From: VXYL01 sp965199875
Lineage (GTDB): Bacteria; Pseudomonadota; Gammaproteobacteria; Pseudomonadales; Azotimanducaceae
Direction of reading: 5' to 3'
Length of the DNA stretch: 64,000 bases
Assembly: GCA_965199875.1 (NCBI GenBank)
Contig: OZ241346.1
Span: 620,001 to 684,000, forward strand
Made by a program: the position numbers and the translations under genes. Of this stretch, positions 44,519-52,925 are shown piece after piece (position 1 is the first letter of the stretch; every line of letters starts with the position of its first letter). Below the pieces are notes generated by a model that was given only the letters and a program-made list of their open reading frames with translations, did no database searches and was not told the origin of the DNA.

Positions 44519-45847
44519 ATGCCGAACAAGCCGCGCATGGCCGCCATCGGCATCCCCTTGGGCGCTTGCGCCGCCGGTGCGCTGCTGACGGGTCTGCTGA
44601 CCGCCAGTCTCGCCTGGGGCCTGGTCGCCGGCCTGGCCGCCTGGGTCGCTTTCGACGCCTTGCGGGCGGGCGCCTTCAGGCGCTGGGCGCGATCGCCCAT
44701 TTCCCGGCCGCGGCTTGGGCCGTCGCCTTGGCAGCCGACGGCCGAGCGCCTGTCTTCTTCCTTGCGCCGGTCGAGGCAGCGCACGTCGAGACTGTTGGCG
44801 GAACTGCGCTGGCTGCACGGCACGCTGAACTCCATGCCCGACGGCTGGATCGTGCTGCAGCGCGGCGGCGCCATCGAGGCGATGAACCAAGGCGCCGGCC
44901 ATCTGCTGGGGCTGGCCCGGGGCGACCGCCGCCGCAACATCGTCGAACTGCTGCGCGACCAGTCCATGGCCGCGCTGGTGCGCGGCGAGGTCGAGGACGG
45001 CATCGTCGAGCTGGCGTCGCCGGTGGACGACGCCCGCCGCCTGGAACTGCGCTATCTGCCGGTGGACGAAGAGCGCTCCATCGTGCTGATCCGCGACGTG
45101 ACCATGCTCGACCGCCTGCTGACCATGCGCCAGGACTTCATCGCCAACGTCTCGCACGAGCTGCGCACGCCGCTGACGGTCATCATCGGCTACCTGGAGG
45201 CGCTCGAGGAAGACGACATCGACGAAGACACCACGCGTCGCCTGCTCGGGCGAATGCGCCCGCCGGCGGACCGCATGAAGGCGCTGGTCGAAGACCTGCT
45301 GACGCTGACGCGGCTGGAGTCGTCGCCGATGCCCGGGCGCGGCGACATGGAGGTGTTCAACGCCACCACGATGCTGCAATCGGTGATCAGCGAGGCGCGG
45401 CAGCTGGCGACGCCGGAGCACGACATCGTCCTCGACGCCAACCCGGAGGTTGCCGCCACCGCCGTGCCGAGCGAGCTGCACAGCGCCTGCTTCAACCTGA
45501 TCGCCAACGCCATTCGCTACAGCCCCGACGGCGGCGTCGTCGCGGTGCGCTGGACGCAGGGCAGCCGCGGCCCCCGCTTCGAGGTCGAGGACCACGGCCT
45601 CGGCATCCCCCCGGAACACATCTCGCGGCTTACCGAGCGGTTCTTCCGCGTCGATCTGGCGAAGAACCGCGTGCGCGGCGGCACCGGCCTCGGCCTCGCC
45701 ATCGTCAAGCACATCCTGCGCCGGCACGGCACCAAGCTGCAGGTGGAGAGCGAACTGGGCAGCGGCAGCCGGTTTTCCTTCGAACTGCCGAGCGACGACG
45801 CACCGGCGGCGAACCGCCTCGGCATGGCCGCCGCAGCCAGCCGCTAG
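44519..45847 (+). CDS. phoR: Phosphate regulon sensor histidine kinase PhoR
   Basis: A 442-residue membrane kinase. Two closely spaced membrane segments lie in the first 50 residues, with no periplasmic domain, as in PhoR proteins that sense through the Pst transporter. A basic linker and PAS domain (SMPDGWIVLQRGGAIEAMN) follow. The phosphorylated histidine is H213 in NVSHELRTPLTVIIGYLEAL. The ATPase boxes are NLIANAIRYSP, DHGLGIP and RGGTGLGLAIVKHIL. It pairs with phoB upstream. Its stop overlaps the stop of the convergent VOC gene by two bases. Confidence 0.92.
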   Translation: MPNKPRMAAIGIPLGACAAGALLTGLLTASLAWGLVAGLAAWVAFDALRAGAFRRWARSPISRPRLGPSPWQPTAERLSSSLRRSRQRTSRLLAELRWLHGTLNSMPDGWIVLQRGGAIEAMNQGAGHLLGLARGDRRRNIVELLRDQSMAALVRGEVEDGIVELASPVDDARRLELRYLPVDEERSIVLIRDVTMLDRLLTMRQDFIANVSHELRTPLTVIIGYLEALEEDDIDEDTTRRLLGRMRPPADRMKALVEDLLTLTRLESSPMPGRGDMEVFNATTMLQSVISEARQLATPEHDIVLDANPEVAATAVPSELHSACFNLIANAIRYSPDGGVVAVRWTQGSRGPRFEVEDHGLGIPPEHISRLTERFFRVDLAKNRVRGGTGLGLAIVKHILRRHGTKLQVESELGSGSRFSFELPSDDAPAANRLGMAAAASR

Positions 45848-46242
45848 CCCCGGCTGGCGAGCGGCGGGTGGAAGATGATCTGCACCGTGGCGCCTTCCGG
45901 GTCTTCGCAGTAGAAGCTGCGCGCGCCGTCGCGGTGGTCGCGCGGCGGCGCGCCGACGGCGACGCCGCGGGCCAAGAGATAGTCGTGCCAGCGGTCCACG
46001 TCGGCCGGGTCGTCGACCAGAAAGCCGATGTGGTCCAAGCGCTGGCCGGCGGTGGCGACGGCGCCGCTGGCGCGGTGGATGGCCAGGTTGTCCACTCCGG
46101 AGGTGAGGTAGGCGTTGTCTTCGTCCGGCTGCCACTCCATGCGCATGCCGAGCACGTCGCGGTAGAACGCCAGCGTCTGCTCGAAGCGCCGGGCGTGCAG
46201 GGCGACGTGGCGCAGCCCGGCCATGGCGGGGCGGGAGGTCAT
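45844..46242 (-). CDS. VOC (glyoxalase/bleomycin resistance) family protein
   Basis: A 132-residue vicinal-oxygen-chelate protein with two beta-alpha-beta units. The first starts at LRHVALHARRFEQTLAFYRD. The second starts at LDHIGFLVDDPADVDRWHDYL, and the protein ends with DPEGATVQIIFHPP. Metal ligands are likely a histidine in RHVALH and the C-terminal glutamine or glutamate region. The reaction is not assignable. It is last in a chain with osmC and trpGDC, overlapping the osmC stop. The long upstream frame is a shadow. Confidence 0.8.
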   Translation of the reverse strand: MTSRPAMAGLRHVALHARRFEQTLAFYRDVLGMRMEWQPDEDNAYLTSGVDNLAIHRASGAVATAGQRLDHIGFLVDDPADVDRWHDYLLARGVAVGAPPRDHRDGARSFYCEDPEGATVQIIFHPPLASRG

Positions 46243-46658
46243 GCTTCGCTCAGCTCGAAGTCGTGGCTGATGGCCACGCCGGCGCGTTCGAGCAGAATCG
46301 ACCCGGAACAGTACTTCCGCGTCGTCAGCCGAATCGCCCGTTCCACCTTGCTCCGGCTCAGCCGCCGTCCGCTGATGCGGAAGTGGAAGTGGACCCGGGT
46401 GAAGACGCGAGGCTCGGTTTCGGCACGTTCCGCATCGATCTCGGCGACGCAGCCAAGCACCTGCTGACGGCCTTTGCGCAGGATCTCCACGACATCGAAG
46501 GAGGCGCAGCCGCCAACGCCCAGCAGCAGCAGTTCCATGGGCCGGGCGCCGCTGTTGCTGCCGCCGCACTCCGGCGGTCCGTCGATGGCGACTTCGTGGC
46601 CGCTGTCGCTTCGCCCGGTGAAACGAACGTCGCCTTTCCAGACCACCGATGCGCTCAT
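46239..46658 (-). CDS. OsmC-family peroxiredoxin-like protein
   Basis: A 139-residue protein of the OsmC/Ohr fold, which reduces organic hydroperoxides with paired cysteines. These are C51 in LLGVGGCASFDVV and C117 in RKYCSGSILLERAG; the latter context is typical of YhfA-like OsmC relatives. The frame is open upstream to 46772, but the ATG at 46658 gives a normal N-terminus (SASVVWKGDVRFTG). It follows trpC by five bases and overlaps the VOC gene by four. The trpC-osmC adjacency is conserved in several gammaproteobacteria. Confidence 0.86.
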   Translation of the reverse strand: MSASVVWKGDVRFTGRSDSGHEVAIDGPPECGGSNSGARPMELLLLGVGGCASFDVVEILRKGRQQVLGCVAEIDAERAETEPRVFTRVHFHFRISGRRLSRSKVERAIRLTTRKYCSGSILLERAGVAISHDFELSEA

Positions 46659-46663
46659 GGCGG

Positions 46664-47449
46664 TCACGATGTCGGGGCGAACAGTCGTCGCAGCGCCTCG
46701 CCGGGGTCGGGCTCGCGCATGAAGGCGGTTCCGACCAGGAACGCCCCGACGCCGGCGGCGCGCAGCCGGCATACGTCCTGCTGGCGGCTGATGCCGCTCT
46801 CGGCCACCACGGCCACGCCCTCGGGGACGTGCGGCAGCAAGTCGATGGTGGTGTCGAGACGGGTCTCGAAGGTGTGCAGATCCCGGTTGTTGATCCCAAC
46901 GAGCTTCGGTTCAAGCAGCAAGGCGGCGTCGAGTTCCCGACGATCGTGGACCTCGATCAGCGCGTCGAGGCCCAGCTCGTTGGCCAACCGCGCCAATTCG
47001 CGAAGTTCGGCGGCGTCGAGGGCGGCGACGATGAGCAGCAGGCAGTCGGCGCCCAAGGCGCGGGTCTCGAACACCTGGTACGGGGCGACGACGAAGTCCT
47101 TGCGCAGCAGCGGCAGCCGGCAGGCCTGGCGGGCTTCGGCAAGATGGCGGTCCGCGCCTTGAAAGTAGCGCTGGTCCGTCAGCACGGACAGCGCCGCGGC
47201 GCCGGCGTCCTCGTAGCCCTTGGCGATGGCGCCGACGTCGAACCCCTCGCGAATCACTCCGGCGCTGGGCGAAGCGCGCTTGATCTCCGCAACCACCGCC
47301 GGCCGGCGCTCCTTCAGCGCCTTGGCGAAGCCCCTCGGCGGCGGTGCGGCGACGGCCTCCCGGCGCAGCTCGGGCAGCCCTCGTCGAGCCTGTCGCTGCG
47401 CCACTTCGCTACGCTTGTGGGCGACGATCTCGGCAAGGATGCCGCTCAC
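46664..47449 (-). CDS. trpC: Indole-3-glycerol phosphate synthase
   Basis: A 261-residue TIM-barrel enzyme catalysing ring closure of carboxyphenylaminodeoxyribulose phosphate in tryptophan synthesis. The signature is VVAEIKRASPSAGVI with the catalytic lysine, followed by LLRKDFVVAPYQV, ALIEVHDRREL, LVGINNRDLHTF and VAESGI. It is monofunctional, without a TrpF domain. The GTG start overlaps the trpD stop (GTGA), so I preferred it to upstream starts. The gene is third in trpG-trpD-trpC. Confidence 0.95.
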   Translation of the reverse strand: MSGILAEIVAHKRSEVAQRQARRGLPELRREAVAAPPPRGFAKALKERRPAVVAEIKRASPSAGVIREGFDVGAIAKGYEDAGAAALSVLTDQRYFQGADRHLAEARQACRLPLLRKDFVVAPYQVFETRALGADCLLLIVAALDAAELRELARLANELGLDALIEVHDRRELDAALLLEPKLVGINNRDLHTFETRLDTTIDLLPHVPEGVAVVAESGISRQQDVCRLRAAGVGAFLVGTAFMREPDPGEALRRLFAPTS

Positions 47450-48471
47450 AGTTCGCCCATCATGCGGGTGAGATCGACGAACTCCTTGAACTTCTCCGCA
47501 GCCTGTCCGCTGGCGATGACATCCTGCGCCAGGGCGACGCCGCCGGCCAAGGAGACGCCAACCCCCGCCGCATGGATGGCAGCCCCGGCGTTCAGCGCCA
47601 CGATGTCGCTGGCCAGTTCGTCGCTGCCCCGCAGTGCCGCCCTGAGCAAGGCCAGGCTCTGCTGCGGCGTCTCGGCGCGCAGGCCGTCCACCGGGCGTTG
47701 CCGCAGGCCGAAGTCCGAAGGCGCGATCTCGTAGGCGCTGACGTTTCCATCGGCCAGTTCCACCACCTGCGAAGCGGCATGCAGCGACAGTTCGTCCAGG
47801 CCGTCGCTGTGCACCACCAGCACGCGCTCGGAACCGAGCAGTCGGCAGACCTCTGCCAAGGGCTGCTGCCACTTCGCGGCGAAAACGCCCAGCACCTGCC
47901 TTTTGGCGCCCGCCGGATTGGTGAGCGGCCCCAGCAGGTTGAACACCGTGCCGATGCCAAGTTCGCGGCGCACCGGCCCGGCATGGCGCATCGCCGGGTG
48001 GTGATTCGGCGCGAACAGAAAGCCGACGCCGACTTCGTGAATGCAGCGGCCCACCTGCTCCGGCGTCAGTTGCAGATCGGCGCCGGCGGCTTCCAGCACG
48101 TCGGCGCTGCCGCTGTTGCTGGACATGCCTCGATTGCCGTGCTTCGCCACCCGCGCCCCAGCGGCGGCGGCGACGAAGGCGGCGGCGGTGGAGATGTTGA
48201 ACCGCTTGGCGCTGCCGCTGCCGCCGGTGCCGCAGGTGTCCAGCAGATTCGGCGCCGACACCTCCACCTTCGCCGACACGGCGCGCATCGCTTCGGCGGC
48301 GCCGGCGATTTCCGCCACGGTTTCGCCCTTGGCCTTCAAGCCGACCAGGAGCGCGGCGATCTGCGCGGGAGTACAGGCGCCGGCCATGATGCCGTCGAAG
48401 GCCGCTTTGGCTTGTGCCTGCTGCAAGCCACGCCCCTGCAACAGCGTCTCGAGAATCGACGACACTTCCAT
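47446..48471 (-). CDS. trpD: Anthranilate phosphoribosyltransferase
   Basis: A 341-residue enzyme joining anthranilate and phosphoribosyl pyrophosphate. Its glycine-rich signature is LLDTCGTGGSGSAKRFNIST, followed by VAKHGNRGMSSNSGSADVLE and FNLLGPLTNPAGAKRQVLGV. The ATG at 48471 (MEVSSILETLL) gives the usual length. The remaining open frame upstream is a shadow of trpG. It starts 20 bases after the trpG stop. Confidence 0.96.
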   Translation of the reverse strand: MEVSSILETLLQGRGLQQAQAKAAFDGIMAGACTPAQIAALLVGLKAKGETVAEIAGAAEAMRAVSAKVEVSAPNLLDTCGTGGSGSAKRFNISTAAAFVAAAAGARVAKHGNRGMSSNSGSADVLEAAGADLQLTPEQVGRCIHEVGVGFLFAPNHHPAMRHAGPVRRELGIGTVFNLLGPLTNPAGAKRQVLGVFAAKWQQPLAEVCRLLGSERVLVVHSDGLDELSLHAASQVVELADGNVSAYEIAPSDFGLRQRPVDGLRAETPQQSLALLRAALRGSDELASDIVALNAGAAIHAAGVGVSLAGGVALAQDVIASGQAAEKFKEFVDLTRMMGEL

Positions 48472-48491
48472 TCGCTGAACGCTCCGGCGCC

Positions 48492-49064
48492 CTAGCCGTT
48501 CAGGAAGTTGCCGAGCAGCCGATGGCCGCAAGGCGTCTTGATCGACTCCGGGTGGAACTGCACGCCCTGCACCGGATGTTCGAGGTGGCGAATGCCCATG
48601 ATTTCGTCGGCGCTGCCGTCCTCGTGCGCGGTCCACGCGGTCACCTCCAAGCAGTCCGGCAGGTCGGCGACGATCAGCGAGTGGTAGCGGGTGGCGTCGA
48701 AGGCCGGCGGCAGGCTGCGGAAGACGCCGCGGCCGCCGTGATGGATGGTGCTGATCTTGCCGTGCATCACCCGCCGGGCGCGTCGCACGACGCCGCCGTA
48801 GGCCTGGCCGATGCTCTGGTGGCCGAGGCAGATGCCGAGCATGGGCACCGTGGCGCCGAAAGTCTTCACCACGTCCACCGAGATGCCCGCCTGGTCGGGC
48901 GTACACGGGCCTGGCGAGATGACGATCTTCTCCGGCGCCAGCCGTTCGATCTCGCGCAGCGCGATTTCGTCGTTGCGCCGCACCACGACATCCGCGCCCA
49001 GTTCGCCCAGATAGTGGACGACGTTGTAGGTGAACGAATCGTAGTTGTCGATCATCAAGAGCAT
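48492..49064 (-). CDS. trpG: Anthranilate synthase glutamine amidotransferase subunit
   Basis: A 190-residue class I glutamine amidotransferase that supplies ammonia to the anthranilate synthase large subunit. The catalytic cysteine is C79 in GICLGHQSIGQAYGG, with the histidine and glutamate in VQFHPESI. MLLMIDNYDSFTYNVVHYLG is the family start, at 49064. It may also serve aminodeoxychorismate synthase as PabA. No trpE or pabB gene is in the window; the upstream neighbour is an unrelated permease 120 bases away. Confidence 0.94.
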   Translation of the reverse strand: MLLMIDNYDSFTYNVVHYLGELGADVVVRRNDEIALREIERLAPEKIVISPGPCTPDQAGISVDVVKTFGATVPMLGICLGHQSIGQAYGGVVRRARRVMHGKISTIHHGGRGVFRSLPPAFDATRYHSLIVADLPDCLEVTAWTAHEDGSADEIMGIRHLEHPVQGVQFHPESIKTPCGHRLLGNFLNG

Positions 49065-49184
49065 TGGCAGCGTTCCCGGCCCGCCTTGCGAGCCCCCGCA
49101 CCTACGGCGAGACGGCGGCATCATAGGCCCATCGAGCGCAACTTCGCCAGCTTCGCGCGGGTGCTGCGGGTGCTCGGCCGCTTT

Positions 49185-50387
49185 CTACGTTTGCCGACGC
49201 AGGTTGGCGAACATCTGCTGGTAGCCGCTCTTCAGGGCGCCGGCGCGGGAACGCCAGACGATCAGCGCGATCAAGCCCAGCGCGCCTGCCCACTGCACCA
49301 GCGCGACGGCGGCCGAGTCCGAGGCGTTCAGATTGACGCTGAGCGACCAGCCGGAGAACACCAGCAAGACGTCGATCAGCACGCCGAGCACCACGGTGAC
49401 CCCCACCACCGCGCCGACGTAGATGGAAGCGTAGCGGGAACCGAACTGGCTGGCGACGATGGCGATGGTGCCGGTGTTGGTGGCCGGGCCGGTCATCAGG
49501 AAGATGAGCGCCGCGCCCGGGCTCAGCCCTTTGGCGACCAGCGCCGCGGCGATGGGCGTGCTCGCCGACGCGCAGATGTACAGCGGAAGGCCGGCCAGAA
49601 CCATCGCCGGATACGCCAGCCAGCGGGCGTGCTCGTGCGCCAGCAAGTCGGTGGGGACGGCCAGATAGAGCAGCCCGCCCAAGGCGACTCCGAACAGCAG
49701 CGCGAACAGGATGTCGTCCGCCACGTCGACGAAGCCGTAGCGCAGGACGTGTCTGCCGATGGCGTGGAGGTCCGGGCTTTGGGCGAGCCTGGCCGGTTCC
49801 GCCGTGCGCCGACGCCCAATCATCTTCGTCAGCGCGCTTCGGGCGGATGCCCAAATCTGCGCCGGGCTGACGTAGCAGTCGTCGCTGCCCGGGATCAGCG
49901 GCCGATGGTGCTGCGGGTGCTGGCAGTCGTCGCGCTGCCGCGCGGCTGCCTCGGCAGGTGGCGACTTCGCATCGCGCCTGCCCATGCCGATGCACACCAT
50001 GCCGGTTGCCACCGCGGTGACGAAACTGACGAAAGGACGCACCACCGCAGCCAGGGGGCCGAAGAAGGCGTGGGTTACCAGAATGGAATCCGCCCCGGTT
50101 TCCGGCGCGGTGATGAGAAACGACATGCATGCCGAGCGCGACGCGCCTTTGCGCCGCATCTCCGCCACCACCGGCACCACCGAGCAGCTGCACAGCGGCA
50201 CCGGCACGCCTACGGCCGCGGCGGCCGCCACCGACGCCAGGCTGTCGCGGCGCAACCAGCGGTGGATCGCCTTGCGGGAGACCAGCACGTGGATGACGCC
50301 GGCAAGCAGCAGCCCAAGCAGCAGCATCGGCCCAAGCAGCAGCAGGGACGTCCACAGAAAGCTCAAGAATTCGCCGATCACCGCCAT
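49185..50387 (-). CDS. ArsP/SO_0444-type metal efflux permease
   Basis: A 400-residue membrane protein with about eight hydrophobic segments in two halves separated by a cytoplasmic, histidine-containing loop (about 145-200, including CQHPQHHRPLIPG). Each half has a family motif: VPLCSCSVVPV near residue 66, and CASASTPIAAALVAKG in the second half. This is the permease family containing ArsP and the SO_0444 copper/zinc efflux type. Cysteines and histidines suggest metal handling, but the ion is not known. It is divergent from the beta-propeller gene. Confidence 0.82.
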   Translation of the reverse strand: MAVIGEFLSFLWTSLLLLGPMLLLGLLLAGVIHVLVSRKAIHRWLRRDSLASVAAAAAVGVPVPLCSCSVVPVVAEMRRKGASRSACMSFLITAPETGADSILVTHAFFGPLAAVVRPFVSFVTAVATGMVCIGMGRRDAKSPPAEAAARQRDDCQHPQHHRPLIPGSDDCYVSPAQIWASARSALTKMIGRRRTAEPARLAQSPDLHAIGRHVLRYGFVDVADDILFALLFGVALGGLLYLAVPTDLLAHEHARWLAYPAMVLAGLPLYICASASTPIAAALVAKGLSPGAALIFLMTGPATNTGTIAIVASQFGSRYASIYVGAVVGVTVVLGVLIDVLLVFSGWSLSVNLNASDSAAVALVQWAGALGLIALIVWRSRAGALKSGYQQMFANLRRQT

Positions 50388-50497
50388 CGCTCAAGCCTGC
50401 CTCGCCGCTCCCCAGAGCGCCTCTTCGCTCCAAGAGTCGGGCCTCAAGTGTACTCGAAGCTCCGTTGCATCAATGCACCGAGCCCGATCGGAGCAGG

Positions 50498-50503
50498 TAT
50501 GAT
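50498..50503 (+). promoter_or_regulatory. Candidate -10 box with leaderless start
   Basis: TATGAT lies six bases before the ATG of the beta-propeller gene, where transcription would start at or next to the ATG. There is no ribosome site and no good -35 box. A small palindrome, TGCAT-CA-ATGCA (50466-50477), sits just upstream. Confidence 0.3.
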
Positions 50504-50509
50504 CGCGCC

Positions 50510-51493
50510 ATGAACGTCGCAGCACCGCACGTCGAACGACTGCTGGACGCTCCCATCGTTTCGCCGGCGTCGCACCCCAGCATCGGCGCGAACATCCAGG
50601 GGCCGTCCCTCGTTCGCGTGCCGGACTGGCTGCCGGGGGCGCTCGGCCGCTACTACCTCTACTTCGCCGATCACAAGGGCAGCTACATCCGCCTTGCCTA
50701 CGCGGACGCGCTGACCGGACCGTGGCAAGTCCACGCGCCTGGCAGCCTGCACCTTGTCGAGACGCCGTTTCCAAACGATCCGCCGCCGCTCGCCGAGGAC
50801 GTTCTGCGCGACGCCGAACGGCGCATGAAGGCCAGCGGCAGGCGCATCGCGCACGGCGTCCGCGAGGAGCTGACGACGCCGCACATCGCCTCGCCCGACG
50901 TCCATGTGGACAACCGGCGCAAGCGCATCGTCATGTACTACCACGGCCTCGAGTCCGCCGGCCGGCAAGTCACCCGCGTTGCGACGTCCGCGGACGGCCT
51001 CGCCTTCGACTGCGGCAGCGAAGTGCTGGGGCGAACCTACATGCGGGTCTTCGACTACCGCGGCGACACCTACGCCCTGGCCATGCCCGGCCAGTTCTAT
51101 CGCCAGCTGGAGCCGCTGCGCCGCTTCGAGGAGGGGCCGCTGCTCTTCAACCCGAACATGCGCCACGCCGCCGTGCTGGTGCGCGGCGACCGGCTGTTCG
51201 TGTTCTGGACCCAAGTGGGGGACGCGCCGGAACGCATCCTGCTCTCCACCATCGATCTCGACGGCGACTGGATGAACTGGCAGGAGTCCGCTCCATTGGA
51301 AGTGCTGCGCCCGGAACGCTCCTGGGAGGGCGCCGACGCGCCGCTCGAACCGTCCATTCGCAGCGTCGCCTACGGCATGGCGAACCAGCTGCGCGACCCC
51401 GCCGTCTACGTCGAAGGCGAACGCACGTTCCTGCTCTACGCCGTCGCTGGCGAAAGCGGCATCGCCATCGGCGCGATCCATTGGCGCGAGTAG
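50510..51493 (+). CDS. Five-bladed beta-propeller, GH43-like protein
   Basis: A 327-residue cytoplasmic protein with blade-like repeats: PSLVRVPDWLPGALGRYYLYFADH, then SPDVHVDNRRKRIVMYYHG, RHAAVLVRGDRLFVFWTQ and DPAVYVEGERTFLLYAVAGE. This is the glycosyl hydrolase family 43/62/68-like propeller, but the sequence gives no secretion signal, and assignment to an active glycosidase is uncertain. I chose the ATG at 50510 because the upstream codons lie across a -10-like element. The retropepsin-like gene follows three bases after its stop. Confidence 0.7.
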   Translation: MNVAAPHVERLLDAPIVSPASHPSIGANIQGPSLVRVPDWLPGALGRYYLYFADHKGSYIRLAYADALTGPWQVHAPGSLHLVETPFPNDPPPLAEDVLRDAERRMKASGRRIAHGVREELTTPHIASPDVHVDNRRKRIVMYYHGLESAGRQVTRVATSADGLAFDCGSEVLGRTYMRVFDYRGDTYALAMPGQFYRQLEPLRRFEEGPLLFNPNMRHAAVLVRGDRLFVFWTQVGDAPERILLSTIDLDGDWMNWQESAPLEVLRPERSWEGADAPLEPSIRSVAYGMANQLRDPAVYVEGERTFLLYAVAGESGIAIGAIHWRE

Positions 51494-51496
51494 CTC

Positions 51497-51907
51497 GTGG
51501 GCCTCACGAACGCCAGGATCCAGTTGCGCAACCCAAGGCTGCCGGAACTCGACGCCATGGAGGTTGATGCCTTGGCGGACACCGGCGCAGTGCATGTCTG
51601 CATCCCCTCCCACGTGCAAGTGCAGCTAAGGCTTGATGCCGTCGACGAGAAGGAGGTCACCTTGGCGGACGGCAGCCGGCGGCTGGTTCCCTACGTCGGC
51701 CCCATCGAGCTGCGCTACGCGAACCGGGTGGGCTTCGTCGGCGCTCTGGTAATGGGCGACCAGGCCTTGCTCGGCGCCATCGCCATGGAAGACATGGACC
51801 TGGTGGTCGTGCCGAAGACGCGCCAGGTCGTCGTCAACCCGGAGAGCCCCAACATCGCGTCATCGGTGGCGAAGCCGTTGCTTGAACGCCCACGTCTCGA
51901 TGGATGA
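51497..51907 (+). CDS. Retropepsin-like aspartic protease fold protein (clan AA), DTG form
   Basis: A 136-residue prokaryotic retropepsin-like domain with the canonical D28-T29-G30-A31 catalytic loop (DALADTGAVHVCIPSHV). The C-terminal half has LLGAIAMEDMDLVVVP and VVVNPES, the family's second hydrophobic strand pair. It would act as a homodimer in the cytoplasm. The GTG start comes three bases after the beta-propeller stop, so the two are probably co-translated. It is a paralogue of the protein at 16527, which has DAG instead of DTG. The natural substrate is unknown. Confidence 0.78.
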   Translation: MGLTNARIQLRNPRLPELDAMEVDALADTGAVHVCIPSHVQVQLRLDAVDEKEVTLADGSRRLVPYVGPIELRYANRVGFVGALVMGDQALLGAIAMEDMDLVVVPKTRQVVVNPESPNIASSVAKPLLERPRLDG

Positions 51908-51922
51908 GGACGGCCGTTTCGG

Positions 51923-52753
51923 CTAACGTCCAGCGAGCGCCGCATCGCGGCTGCGGCGCATCTCGTCGCGTAGCGCCGTCGCCGCTCGTCGCGCCGCGTC
52001 AGTCCAGTCCTCGCCACCGCTGGCGTAGAGGATGCTGCGCGAGGCGTTCACCACCAGTCCACCGCCTTCGGCGTCCAAGCCGTGCGCGAACACCGCGGCG
52101 ACATCGCCCCCCTGGGCACCAACGCCGGGAACCAGAAACGGCACCGCGGGGGCTCGCTCGCGCACCTTCGCCATCTGTTCCGGGTAGGTCGCGCCGACCA
52201 CCAGCGCCATGTTGCCGACATCCTTCGCCGAGATCAGTTCGGCGACGCGCAGATACGTTGGGTCTTCCGCCGGGTGTTCCTGCAACCATCCGGCGTCCGC
52301 ATTCGACGTGTGGCAGATCACGACGACGCCGCGCTGCGGCCACTCCGCGAAGGGCGCAATCGCATCCCAGCCCAAGTAGGGGTTGACCGTGACGGCATCC
52401 GCCCGGTACACCTCGAAGGCCTCTTGGGCGTAGAACCGCGCGGTGGAACCGATGTCGCCCCGCTTGGCGTCCAGGATGACCGGAATGCGCGGATACCGCG
52501 CGCGGATGTGCCCGCAGAGCCGGCGCAGCTGCTGTTCCGCCCCAAGCGCTGCAAAGCAGGCGAACTGGGGCTTGAAGGCGCACGCCCGATCCGCCGTGGC
52601 GTCGACGACGGCACGGCAGAAGGCGAACAGCGGCTCCGGCTGGGCCAAGCAGTCCTCCGGCAAGCGCTGCGGGTCCGGATCGAGACCAATGCACAGTGCG
52701 CTGTCGGCGTCTTGGCAGGCGCGTTTCAGCCTGTCTTGGAACTGCATGTCCAT
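51923..52753 (-). CDS. pyrF: Orotidine 5'-phosphate decarboxylase (long type)
   Basis: A 276-residue TIM-barrel enzyme making UMP from OMP. The catalytic array is D95-x-K97-x-x-D100 in VILDAKRGDIGSTA. The start has LCIGLDPDPQRLP, and VTVNPYLGWDAIAPF and VVNASRSILYA are family stretches. The longer form (about 270-280 residues) is the one seen in actinobacteria, myxobacteria and some gammaproteobacteria, unlike the 230-residue E. coli enzyme. Two ATGs six bases apart (52753 and 52747) could serve as starts. It is divergent from the SMP-30 gene. Confidence 0.93.
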   Translation of the reverse strand: MDMQFQDRLKRACQDADSALCIGLDPDPQRLPEDCLAQPEPLFAFCRAVVDATADRACAFKPQFACFAALGAEQQLRRLCGHIRARYPRIPVILDAKRGDIGSTARFYAQEAFEVYRADAVTVNPYLGWDAIAPFAEWPQRGVVVICHTSNADAGWLQEHPAEDPTYLRVAELISAKDVGNMALVVGATYPEQMAKVRERAPAVPFLVPGVGAQGGDVAAVFAHGLDAEGGGLVVNASRSILYASGGEDWTDAARRAATALRDEMRRSRDAALAGR

Positions 52754-52925
52754 GCTGCCGTAGACGCTTCTTCGGTTTGCGCGACAGCGTAACGCACCGC
52801 CGCGGCGAGCGCCAAGCGACCAGCGGGCCCGCTCGTGCGATACTGCCGGCACGGCCCGCCATGCGCCACGACGAGTTTCGGGCACGGTCGGCCAGCCAAA
52901 CCAAAGCAACAAGAGGAGTCGTGCC

